Source: MKSF01 sp037190225
GTDB lineage: Bacteria > Bacteroidota > Bacteroidia > Chitinophagales > Chitinophagaceae
DNA: 64,000 nt
NCBI GenBank assembly: GCA_037190225.1
Contig: JBBCJL010000011.1
Span: 155,578 to 219,577, forward strand
Direction: 5' to 3'
Part shown: positions 35,194 through 44,100 of the stretch, one piece after another
Numbering within the stretch: the first letter of the stretch is position 1
Layout: each line of letters begins with the position of its first letter
Notes under the pieces: model-generated
Database searches by the model: none
The model's input: only the letters and a program-made list of their open reading frames with translations
Told to the model about the DNA's origin: nothing
Translations under genes and position numbers: made by a program

Positions 35194-35201
35194 CAAATAT
35201 A
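35194..35201 (-). promoter_or_regulatory. -7 promoter element(s) of the ArsR-type gene
   Basis: TATATTTG on the minus strand at 35201-35194 and a second match TATCTTTG at 35185-35178. An inverted repeat TATTGTAT-N8-ATACAATA at 35231-35254 lies just upstream and could be an operator. The remaining gap to 35530 is AT-rich and shows no gene. Confidence 0.45.
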
Positions 35202-35530
35202 TATAAAACATGTAAATGCTTCTAAAATGTTATTGTATAAAAAAAAATACAATAAATCCCATATAAATACCTGATTATAGTTACTTTAAGAGCATTTTGC
35301 CTATTTCATATTTAAATGTTAATAAAAAATAAACGCAAAAATAATCACTCACATACAATAAAAAAAACATTCAGAAGGATATAATTATGCGGTATTTACA
35401 CATTCAGGGCATCGCAATACCGGACTACCCTGTATTTTTACCTTTTACAGGCAGGTTCCCCGGCCCTGCTGATATATAGGTTCTCCGTCAAATATTGTAG
35501 CCACATCGGTACCGGCCGGGCATAACGAAG

Positions 35531-35557
35531 GCAGCCCGGGCGATTGCCCGGGCTGCT
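35531..35557 (-). terminator. Terminator of the LEA-like lipoprotein gene
   Basis: Perfect GC-rich arms GCAGCCCGGGC and GCCCGGGCTGC with a 4-base loop, just after the stop at 35583 on the minus strand. Confidence 0.8.
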
Positions 35558-35582
35558 CTTACGACTTATTGCCGATCTTGAT

Positions 35583-35921
35583 TTAATCCAATTCTTTTTT
35601 AGCTTTTTCCACGCCTTCCTTAGCGGCATCCTTTGTTTTCTCATAACCTTTCTTCACGGCTTCTCCGGCCTCTTTACCCGCCTTTTTGGCCTCATCCGCA
35701 GCTTCTTCTGCGGTATTTTTGATCTCATGTCCCAGATGCTGCGCCTCAGTCTTCACATCCTGGGCAGTGTTCTGCATGCTCTCTTTTGCCTGCTCGGTCC
35801 GCTGCTCTGTCTTATCAATGGCGTCATCCAGCTTTTCACCGGGTGTCCGTTCGGCATTTCCGCCGCACGAGTATAAGGTTACAGCCGCAAAAGCAATTCC
35901 TAAAAACATTATTTTTTTCAT
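35583..35921 (-). CDS. Small LEA-like lipoprotein
   Basis: A 112-residue protein with lipobox LYSC (Cys about residue 19, then GGNAERT). The rest is a single, highly charged amphipathic helix region with 11-residue periodicity (KLDDAIDKTEQRTEQAKES, HEIKNTAEEAADEAKKAGKEAGEAVKKGYEKTKDAAKEGVEKAKKELD). This is the composition of late-embryogenesis-abundant or apolipoprotein-like proteins linked to desiccation or membrane stress. Envelope-anchored; role not shown. Confidence 0.78.
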   Translation of the reverse strand: MKKIMFLGIAFAAVTLYSCGGNAERTPGEKLDDAIDKTEQRTEQAKESMQNTAQDVKTEAQHLGHEIKNTAEEAADEAKKAGKEAGEAVKKGYEKTKDAAKEGVEKAKKELD

Positions 35922-35976
35922 TGTCTTATATAGATTTAATAAATTAAGAAAATAGACTGCATCATTTACGGCAGCT

Positions 35977-37101
35977 TTACTGCTTTACAAAAGTATGGGT
36001 GTACAGCAGCTCCCTGTTATAGAGCTTAATGATATATACTCCCGTATTCAGGCTATTAACAGGTAAGGCCGCTTTTTGTTCATTCAGCGGTATGCTAAAG
36101 CTCAGCACTACCTGTCCCAGCGGGTTAAGCACCTCACCGGTCACCGGCCCGGCTACCCTGGAGCTGCTGATAAGAATATGGATATCATCCGTTGCCGGAT
36201 TAGGATAGATGCTGACCTCACGGCCGGTAAGCAGGTTGGAAATACCGGTGCCTCCTCCCGTATCTACTCCGCCGTCCTTCCAGGGACAGTTGACCGGGTT
36301 GAATACACAATCTACAAATTCAGGCCTGTCCACATAAGGATTCCTGTTGCCCTGAAAATCGTAAATAGCATTATTACGGTTCCTTTCCTTGTCTGAAACG
36401 GGATCCGCGTAGTGCCATTCCAGGAACATATCCTTAGCCCAGTCCCTGAGATCGGCCTTATTGCCCTGATCCCAGCTCGACCAGCCGCTGTCCAGCTTAT
36501 AATAACGGGTAACAACATAGAACATTATACGGGCTATATCGCCCTTGTATTCATCTATCGGCTCAAAAGCGGTGCCGTTCGGCGATCCCGGGTACCTGTT
36601 GGGCCCCAGCTTGCCACCGTTCCTGCTGGTCCAGGAAGGACTGCTTACTTCCCCGTAGGGATAATTGCTCCGCTTGCCGTTCACAAAGCCGTCCGTAGGC
36701 AGCACCAGCACGATATCCGTTCTCATAGGCGTGGCATCGCCGAACATGGACTGCGGCCAGGTATGCTCCCTGTTGTAGCAATCCCCTTCCTTACTGTAAT
36801 TACCGCACTGGTCATCGCGGTAGGTATAGGTATAATACTGGCTGCCATTGGGGTTATGGGAATATATATCCCATATATAGCCATCCGGGTGCATATCGGC
36901 AGACTGGTATCCACGCCACAGGTCGTTATAGCTTTTGACCGTGTGGCCTTTAATGATCTCCCGCAACGCGATGCGCAAAGCCTCTTCCTGCAGGCTGTCC
37001 GCCGTATCGTAATAGCCTGCCGGGGCCTGGGCGTTCAGCAGTCCCGCTGACAGCATACCCGCTATGCACAGGCTGTATATGTTCCTTATTTGTTGCTTCA
37101 C
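35977..37101 (-). CDS. T9SS-sorted endonuclease I family nuclease
   Basis: A 374-residue secreted nuclease of the EndA/NucM family. A signal peptide (to LNAQA, residue about 26) is followed by a catalytic domain with the beta-beta-alpha-metal motif YNREHTWPQSMFG (catalytic His near residue 114), VLPTDGFVNGKRSNYPYGEV, and FEPIDEYKGDIARIMFYVVTRY. The mature enzyme cuts DNA/RNA outside the cell. A type A sorting domain starts near residue 297 (VSIYPNPATDDIHI) and ends in LLYTHTFVKQ. A perfect -7 element (TAATTTTG) lies at 37125-37118, 17 bases before the ATG. Confidence 0.93.
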   Translation of the reverse strand: MKQQIRNIYSLCIAGMLSAGLLNAQAPAGYYDTADSLQEEALRIALREIIKGHTVKSYNDLWRGYQSADMHPDGYIWDIYSHNPNGSQYYTYTYRDDQCGNYSKEGDCYNREHTWPQSMFGDATPMRTDIVLVLPTDGFVNGKRSNYPYGEVSSPSWTSRNGGKLGPNRYPGSPNGTAFEPIDEYKGDIARIMFYVVTRYYKLDSGWSSWDQGNKADLRDWAKDMFLEWHYADPVSDKERNRNNAIYDFQGNRNPYVDRPEFVDCVFNPVNCPWKDGGVDTGGGTGISNLLTGREVSIYPNPATDDIHILISSSRVAGPVTGEVLNPLGQVVLSFSIPLNEQKAALPVNSLNTGVYIIKLYNRELLYTHTFVKQ

Positions 37102-37117
37102 TTCAGTTCATTTTGTA

Positions 37118-37125
37118 CAAAATTA
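37118..37125 (-). promoter_or_regulatory. -7 promoter element (TAATTTTG) of the endonuclease I gene
   Basis: Perfect TAnnTTTG on the minus strand, 17 bases before the start codon. Confidence 0.55.
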
Positions 37126-37279
37126 AAATTATAATAGGGAAATGACGACAACCGGATACAATTTATCAATAATACAACATGCCTGCAACCCTGACAGCGG
37201 CCGGCACGGCAGGGAATTGTATCGGAAAAACTTTTAAGCATATTAATAATATCAATACCGCAAAACAAAAACAATCAGC

Positions 37280-37287
37280 TACTTTTG
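37280..37287 (+). promoter_or_regulatory. -7 promoter element (TACTTTTG) of the cysteine desulfurase gene
   Basis: Perfect TAnnTTTG match 19 bases before the GTG start, which would give a leader of only about a dozen bases. Confidence 0.55.
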
Positions 37288-37305
37288 CAATAGTACTTTT
37301 TCGCT

Positions 37306-38430
37306 GTGATATACCTGGATTATAATGCCACGACCCCTTGCGCGCCTGAAGTAGTGGAAGCGATGCTGCCCTATTTTACGCAGAAATTCGGAAATGCCGG
37401 ATCTGTAACGCATGCCATGGGATGGACAGCCCAGGAGGCCGTGAAAAATGCGCGCGCGAATATCGCGGACCACCTGCAATGCGAAGCGGAGGAGATCTGC
37501 TTTACGAGCGGCGCAACGGAATCCTGCAACCTGGCGATCCAGGGCATTTACAACCTGTACAAGATCAAGGGGAAGGAGATCATCTGCTGCACAACGGAGC
37601 ATAAAGCGGTGCTTGATACCTACCGCTTCCTGGAGCAGCAGGGCGCCACTGTCAGGTATATAGGTGTGGATGAGGCAGGGCATATTGATCTGGAAGCGCT
37701 GGAGCAGGCCATAACCGATAACACGATCCTCCTGAGCGTCATGTTCGCGAACAATGAAACGGGCGTGATCCATGACATCCGGAGCATCGGGCAGCTGGCC
37801 CGTGAAAAAGGCGTGCTGTTCTTCTGCGATGCGACCCAGGCTGTAGGCAAGCTGCCCGTGAACCTGTCAGAGCTGCCCATCGACGCGATGGCGTTCAGCG
37901 GACACAAGCTATACGGCCCCAAGGGGATCGGCGGCCTCTTCCTGAGGCGTAAGAAGCCCCGGGTCAACCTCCAGCCGCTGCTTTACGGCGGCGGACAGGA
38001 AAAGAACAGGCGGAGCGGTACCCTGAACGTACCGGGCATCGTAGGGATGTCAAAGGCGTTTTCCCTTTTCCCTGACGACCAGGCAGCCATAGCGGCGCTC
38101 CGGGACCGGCTGGAAACGGAGCTCCTGGAAATCCGTCCCGGCTTTATGGTCAACGGCGATACCCGGCAACGGCTGCCGCACGTTACCAATATAGCATTCT
38201 GTGGCGTAAAGGCGGAAAAGCTGCTCAGCAAGGTGAACCATGAATTGTGCTTTTCGCTGGGATCGGCCTGCACGGCCGCTCAGCAGGGACCATCGCACGT
38301 GCTGCAAAGCATGTTTGAAGATGCCCGGCGGCTGGAAAGCTCCGTACGGTTCAGCCTGGGCAGATATACCACCGCCTCGGAGATCACCGAAACAATAACT
38401 TTGCTCCGAAAGGCGTTAAATAACTTATAA
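37306..38430 (+). CDS. Cysteine desulfurase (NifS/IscS type)
   Basis: A 374-residue PLP enzyme that frees sulfur from cysteine for Fe-S clusters and thio-modifications. It begins VIYLDYNATTPCAPEVVEAM with a GTG start; no ATG fits. Seen are FTSGATESCNLAI, the TTEHKAVLDT His, NNETGVIHDI, the PLP lysine in FSGHKLYGPKGIGGLF, and the sulfur-carrying Cys in SLGSACTAAQQGPSHVL. It is followed 12 bases later by an A-type Fe-S carrier gene, a standard pairing. The short leader before the GTG suggests a weakly translated or leader-poor mRNA. Confidence 0.94.
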   Translation: MIYLDYNATTPCAPEVVEAMLPYFTQKFGNAGSVTHAMGWTAQEAVKNARANIADHLQCEAEEICFTSGATESCNLAIQGIYNLYKIKGKEIICCTTEHKAVLDTYRFLEQQGATVRYIGVDEAGHIDLEALEQAITDNTILLSVMFANNETGVIHDIRSIGQLAREKGVLFFCDATQAVGKLPVNLSELPIDAMAFSGHKLYGPKGIGGLFLRRKKPRVNLQPLLYGGGQEKNRRSGTLNVPGIVGMSKAFSLFPDDQAAIAALRDRLETELLEIRPGFMVNGDTRQRLPHVTNIAFCGVKAEKLLSKVNHELCFSLGSACTAAQQGPSHVLQSMFEDARRLESSVRFSLGRYTTASEITETITLLRKALNNL

Positions 38431-38442
38431 GAATCTATCCTT

Positions 38443-38769
38443 ATGATATACATTTCAGATAAAGCCCGTCAGAGGGTATTGGAGATATTGGAAGCAGAGC
38501 ACCTGGGCTCCGACAGCTTTGTAAGAATCAGTGTCGTGGGCGGAGGCTGCTCCGGGCTCTCGTATAAGCTGGATTTTGACAACCAGCTGCAGGCCAACGA
38601 CCAGGTGTTTGAGGACAAGGGCATTAAGCTCGTTACGGATATGAAGAGCATGCTCTACCTGTATGATACCCAGCTGGACTTTACAGAGGGTCTTAACGGT
38701 AAAGGTTTTCATTTCAACAACCCGAATGCGAGCAGAACATGCGCCTGCGGAGAAAGTTTTTCAGTATAA
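38443..38769 (+). CDS. A-type iron-sulfur cluster carrier (IscA/ErpA-like)
   Basis: A 108-residue HesB/IscA family protein with the three conserved cysteines at C36 (VVGGGCSGLSY) and C100 and C102 (SRTCACGESF). It carries or delivers Fe-S clusters or iron in the cytosol. It is co-transcribed with the cysteine desulfurase gene 12 bases upstream, and a strong palindromic terminator follows. Confidence 0.94.
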   Translation: MIYISDKARQRVLEILEAEHLGSDSFVRISVVGGGCSGLSYKLDFDNQLQANDQVFEDKGIKLVTDMKSMLYLYDTQLDFTEGLNGKGFHFNNPNASRTCACGESFSV

Positions 38770-38790
38770 AGGAAAAATATAAATAATTTT

Positions 38791-38822
38791 AAAGGCGGAC
38801 AGTGTACACTGTCCGCCTTTAA
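38791..38822. terminator. Terminator after the Fe-S carrier gene
   Basis: AAAGGCGGACAGTGTACACTGTCCGCCTTT is a perfect 30-base palindrome 21 bases after the stop. Confidence 0.85.
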
Positions 38823-38846
38823 GCAATCATACAAGTCTAACAGATT

Positions 38847-39830
38847 ATGAATACACCTGTATCTTTATCCCGTGCGGACCTGCTGGGGCTGGCCCACCAG
38901 ACCATGGAAAATGAAATTGCGGCGCTTGCCAAGATGAAAGCCGTGCTGGATGACTCTGATTTCATAGCCGTAGTGGAACGCCTGTATCAGTGCGAAGGAA
39001 GAGTGGTGGTGAGCGGTATCGGGAAAAGTGCCGTTATCGCCCAGAAGATAGTCTCCACGTTCAATTCCACCGGCACGCCCGCCCTCTATATGCATGCCGC
39101 AGACGCCATCCATGGCGACCTGGGTATGGTCACCTCCAAAGATACGATCATCATTATCTCCAAAAGCGGTGAGAGCCCCGAGATCAAGGCGCTGGTCCCC
39201 CTGGTCCGGAATTTCGGCAATACGCTGATAGCTCTCACGGGCAATGTCCTTTCTTTCCTGGCACGGGAAGCGGATTATATCCTGAATACCACCGTGGACA
39301 GCGAGGCGGACCCCAATAACCTGGCCCCCACCACCAGCACGACCGCCCAGCTGGTGATGGGCGATACGCTGGCCGTATGCCTGCTTAAGCTGCGGGGGTT
39401 TACCGCACAGGATTTCGCGCGGTACCATCCCGGAGGCGCGCTCGGCAAACAATTATACCTGACCGTGGCAGATATCTGTAAAAAGAATACAGCTCCCCGG
39501 GTGCCGGAGTCGGCTTCCTTCAAGGATGTCATAGTGGAGATCACCGGCAACAGGCTGGGCGCCACAGCCGTTCTAAAGGACGATACCATCACGGGCATCA
39601 TCACGGACGGTGATATCAGGAGAGCCATACAATCCCATAATGACTTCAGCGGCATTACTGCCAGGGACATCATGTCCACCCTGCCCAGGACCATCCACAT
39701 CAACGACCTTGCGGTGGAAGCGCTGAACAAAATGAGAGCCGCCAGCATCAGCCAGCTGATCGTGGAAGATAAGGGCGTATATAAAGGTATCGTACACCTG
39801 CACGACCTGGTATCGGAAGGGATCATTTAA
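38847..39830 (+). CDS. KpsF/GutQ-family arabinose-5-phosphate isomerase
   Basis: A 327-residue protein with a sugar isomerase (SIS) domain (GRVVVSGIGKSAVIAQKIVSTFNSTGTPALYMHAADAIHGDLGM, then IIISKSGESPEIKAL) and two C-terminal CBS domains (residues about 205-327). It converts ribulose-5-phosphate to arabinose-5-phosphate, the first step to Kdo for lipopolysaccharide (KdsD type). Key residues (the His in HGDLGM and HPGG in ARYHPGGALGK) are present. It stands 61 bases before the PorV/PorQ-like gene but that gene has its own promoter. Confidence 0.92.
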   Translation: MNTPVSLSRADLLGLAHQTMENEIAALAKMKAVLDDSDFIAVVERLYQCEGRVVVSGIGKSAVIAQKIVSTFNSTGTPALYMHAADAIHGDLGMVTSKDTIIIISKSGESPEIKALVPLVRNFGNTLIALTGNVLSFLAREADYILNTTVDSEADPNNLAPTTSTTAQLVMGDTLAVCLLKLRGFTAQDFARYHPGGALGKQLYLTVADICKKNTAPRVPESASFKDVIVEITGNRLGATAVLKDDTITGIITDGDIRRAIQSHNDFSGITARDIMSTLPRTIHINDLAVEALNKMRAASISQLIVEDKGVYKGIVHLHDLVSEGII

Positions 39831-39865
39831 AAAAATCTGCAGGCAGGCATTTATTAAAAAAAACA

Positions 39866-39873
39866 TAATTTTG
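39866..39873 (+). promoter_or_regulatory. -7 promoter element (TAATTTTG) of the T9SS gene pair
   Basis: Perfect TAnnTTTG match 18 bases before the ATG at 39892. Confidence 0.6.
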
Positions 39874-39891
39874 CAGATATCTTAAAAGAAT

Positions 39892-41079
39892 ATGAAAAAA
39901 ATCATATATGGATTGATAAGCTGCTGCCTGCTTGCCCATACGGCTACCGCGCAACGGCGGATCTATGTGAACGAGTACCTGAACATAGGCGTCGGGGCGC
40001 AGGGGCTGGCCATGGGCGGCGCCCTGAGCGCGCATTCCGGCGATATTTACAGCGCCTACTGGAACCCTGCAGGATTAAGGAAGATAGAAGCCAATGCAGA
40101 ACTGGGATTGATGCACGCCGAATATTTTGCAGGGATCTTCAAATATGACTATGCAGCAGCGGCCTTTCCTTTCAGCAACAAACGAAGGATGCTGGCGGTC
40201 TCGCTGCTGCGCTTTGCTACGGACAATATTCCCTATACCCTGGATTATGTACAGCCTGACGGCAGCCTGGACGATACCAAGCTGAGAGGCTTTTCCGCCG
40301 GGGATTACGCATTTCTCTTTTCCTACGCCCAGTCGCTCCGTAAGCCGGGCAGCACGGGCAACTGGGAAACAGGGGTAGGCGTCAATGGCAAGATACTCTT
40401 CAGGAATGTGGGCTCTATGGCCAATGCCTGGGGAGCCGGGCTGGATATCGGGCTGCAGACCGTCTATAAGAACAGGCTGAAGATAGGATTGATGATGAAG
40501 GATATCACCACCAGCTATACGTCCTGGAGCTTTAACCTGACAGAAAAGGAAAAGGAAATATTTTTCAAGACCGGCAATGAGGTCCCTATCCAATCCTATG
40601 AGATCATGATGCCCAGGTTCAACCTCGGGCTGGGATATCATTTTATAAAGCCGGGCAAAGCGTTCCAGGTGTACGGGGAGCTGGGATTTGACATCACTAC
40701 TGACGGGCAGCGGAATACGCTGGTAAAAAGCAGGACCGTCAGCGGTGATCCTAAGCTGGGTGTGGAGCTGAGCTATAAGAACACGATCTTCCTGAGAGGT
40801 GGCATCACCAATATCTACCAGGCCCTCGACAATGCCGACACCAGCCACATAAAAAAATACACTACTTACCAGCCCTCCGTGGGCGTAGGCTTTAAAGTAA
40901 AGGCCATCAGCATCGACTATGCCTTTACATCCCTCCAGATGCAGGACAACCCCTTAATGTCACATATTGTTTCCCTGAAAGTAGCTTTCATTGGCAATAA
41001 GAAGCGTTCCGAAACCGATAACACAGATACCAATACGGTTCCGCCGGCGGAACCGGTGACACCGCCTGTCTCTAATTAA
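39892..41079 (+). CDS. PorV/PorQ-family outer membrane protein (T9SS)
   Basis: A 395-residue beta-barrel protein with a signal peptide (to TATAQ, residue about 18). The opening of the mature protein, EYLNIGVGAQGLAMGGALSAHSGDIYSAYWNPAGLRKI, is the hallmark of the PorV/PorQ (UPF0164-like) family, and the rest consists of amphipathic strands. PorV works with the sortase PorU in the outer membrane attachment complex of the type IX secretion system. The gene directly precedes the PorU2-like gene (29 bases), which supports a paired role. The C-terminus has a Pro/Thr-rich tail (TDTNTVPPAEPVTPPVSN). Confidence 0.88.
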   Translation: MKKIIYGLISCCLLAHTATAQRRIYVNEYLNIGVGAQGLAMGGALSAHSGDIYSAYWNPAGLRKIEANAELGLMHAEYFAGIFKYDYAAAAFPFSNKRRMLAVSLLRFATDNIPYTLDYVQPDGSLDDTKLRGFSAGDYAFLFSYAQSLRKPGSTGNWETGVGVNGKILFRNVGSMANAWGAGLDIGLQTVYKNRLKIGLMMKDITTSYTSWSFNLTEKEKEIFFKTGNEVPIQSYEIMMPRFNLGLGYHFIKPGKAFQVYGELGFDITTDGQRNTLVKSRTVSGDPKLGVELSYKNTIFLRGGITNIYQALDNADTSHIKKYTTYQPSVGVGFKVKAISIDYAFTSLQMQDNPLMSHIVSLKVAFIGNKKRSETDNTDTNTVPPAEPVTPPVSN

Positions 41080-41108
41080 ATTACCGTTCACGAACAAACT
41101 TCCACAAT

Positions 41109-44100
41109 ATGAAAAAAGTTCAGCTAATAGTGCTCCTATGCTTCAACCTATTAGTGTACCACGCTCAGGTAACCGCCCAGACCTATGGTCACGAGTGGAT
41201 CAATTTCAACCAGCAATATTATAAGTTCTATATCAATGCCGATGGCATCTACAGGATCAACTACAATAAGCTGGTCCAGCTGGGACTGCAGAATGTGCCG
41301 GGCAGCCAGTTTGCCGTTTATAACCTGGGCAGGGAGATCCCCATATACGTTTCCACCAGCGGTATACTGGGCGCATCGGATTTTATCCTGATACCCTGCA
41401 ACCGGAGGGACGGCGCCTATGACAACGGCCTGTATGACCAGCCGGGCAACAATCCCAACGTCTTTACATCGGCTACCTTCCGCTCCAATCCCTATTTCCT
41501 TACTTACGGGACCGGCCAGCGGGAAAGATACGAGCTGCGGGAAAACCCGATTCCCATTACCCCTCCCACGGCCTCACCTTATGTGAAATATAACATGAAC
41601 GCCACCGACCTGTATTTTATACCGGGCTTTTCCAACAGCACCAGCAATAATTATTACTCGTCCGCGTTCGACCGCAGCGAAGGTATGGGGATCTCCGGCA
41701 TTTCCACAGCCGCCAAGACCTTTACTACTCCACTGCTCAATTACAACTTCCAGCCGCAGGATTCCACAGCTTACAACACCTATTACTTCAGCTTAAGCAA
41801 TACCAACCTTACCAACAACAATAATATCAAAGTAAAGATAAACGGCGTGGAAGTCTTCGACACCACCCTGCCCCCGGTGACCTATATCAGGAAAAGCATC
41901 AGGATACCCTCTACTTTACTGACCAATGCCAATACCAACCTGGAATTTACGGGAACCTCCCACTTCAATGTATTTGAATACAGCTTCTCCAATTACAGGC
42001 AGCCCACCTTTGTGGGGTTTACACCTTCCAATTACTTTAACTTCACGCTCCCGAAAGAATACAATTATTATGAATTCCCTACACCCAGCCTCGGGGATGG
42101 GGTCTTCTTCTATTTGTTCGACCGGACCAGCCAGAAAGTATATAAGACCACCCGCACCAGCGCCACGCTCCAGAGGCTGCTGGCGGATGCCTCTTCACAA
42201 CCCAGGGACGTGATAGGCGGCAGGTCCAACCAGATCTCCGATGCCATCAGTTTTCTTCCTGTCAGCTTCAATGCCGGCCTGGTCACGAATCTTGACAAGA
42301 ATTACCTGGTCATTGCAGATTCCTTCCTGGTCAATGCTAATCCCAATTATATCGGCGACTATGTGAGCTACAGGAACAGCAGCGCCGGAGGCAGCTACAG
42401 CGCTATTGCCATAGATGCCAGGCAGCTGCAGGACATGTTCGGCTACGGGCACCTGTACCACCCGCTCGGCATCAGGAAATTCATCCGCTTTGCCCTGGAC
42501 AACTGGACGACCAAGCCTGAATATCTCTTTCTTATTGGTAAAGGCGTTAGCTATAACTCTTCACACTTATACAATAACAACCCGGGCGCATACTCTTTCT
42601 ACCCGCTCCCCACCTGGGGCTACCCCGGCACAGATAACCTGTTCAGCTCCTTTCAGGCCAACGGCCTGACCTACCCCGAGCTGGCTACAGGCAGGCTCTC
42701 CGTCAGGACCAATGATGAGATAGCCATCTACTTCAATAAGGTAAAGGCCTACGAGAACGCTGTAAAGCCCACACCCGACATCGGGGATAACCTATGGAAA
42801 AAAGAGGTGCTGCATATTGCCGGTGCCACGACCCTTGACCTCCAGAACCAGCTGCTGAACGCGCTCAACAATGCCAAAAGCATCATCGAGGATACCCTGA
42901 CCAATGCCAGGGTCACCACCATTTTCAAACGCTCCACCGATCCCGTAAGCAGTGTGGCTGACAGGAGAATAGATTCCATGATCAACAACGGCGTACGGTA
43001 TATCTCCTTTTACGGTCACGCCAGCTCCTCCGGCTTCGACTATAACCTTAACAGCCCCGAGCTGCAGCACTCCACACCACGTTTTCCTATCTTCATGGCT
43101 TACGGCTGCGAAGTAGCGGATATTTTCCAGCTCAATAATATCAAGACCATTTCCGAGAGCTACCTCCTTGCTCCCAATGGAGGCGCCATAGCTATGATAT
43201 CAAGCAATAATTTCGGGTGGACCAGCATCATACCCAACTATATGGCCAACCTGTACAGGGAGCTGTCCTACCGGTCCTATCATAAGACGCTGGGAGAGCA
43301 ATACAAGGCCAATATCCACTATTTGAACAATAACTTCACTCACCCGTTCTATAATATACATACCCAGAGCTTTATCCTCCAGGGCGATCCCGGGCTGATG
43401 CTCGGAGCGCCCGGATTGCCCGACCTGGCCATTGACCCATCGCTGGTATCCGTCAATCCTGTCAATATCAATACCACCATGGACAGCTTTAAGGTAAAGG
43501 CACAGTATTATAATATCGGCCTGAGCACCGCGGATTCTTTCATGGTGAAGATCCAGCACACCAGGACCGGTTCCGGCACCGTGCTGTACACCGATTCTTT
43601 CAAGACCGCTGTCAGGCTTACGGACTCTTTCGAGATCAGCATCCCGGTGACGGAGAATGCGGTAGGCCTGAGCAAAGTGATCATCACCCTTGACGCGGAT
43701 GAAACGCTGACGGAACTGTATGAGACCAATAATTCCGTGGCTGTGGATATACACATCTTTGAAGAAGACCTCGTTCCCGTGTACCCGTATGAATTTTCCA
43801 TTCTCCATAAAGCAGACCTGGAATTAAGGGCCAGCACGCTTAATACGATGGCGCCTTTCAATAAATATATCATAGAGATCGACACTACGGAGCTTTTTAA
43901 CAGCCCGCTGAAAAAGTCCCATAACATCAGCACCAAAGGCGGCACCATCAAATGGAACCCCGGCATACAGCTGAGAGACAGCACGGTGTACTACTGGCGC
44001 ACTGCCGTAGATACGCTTATCAACGGGGACCGCAAATGGAATTACAGCTCTTTCATCTATATAGCCGGCGGCCAGCCCGGCTGGAACCAGTCCCATTATT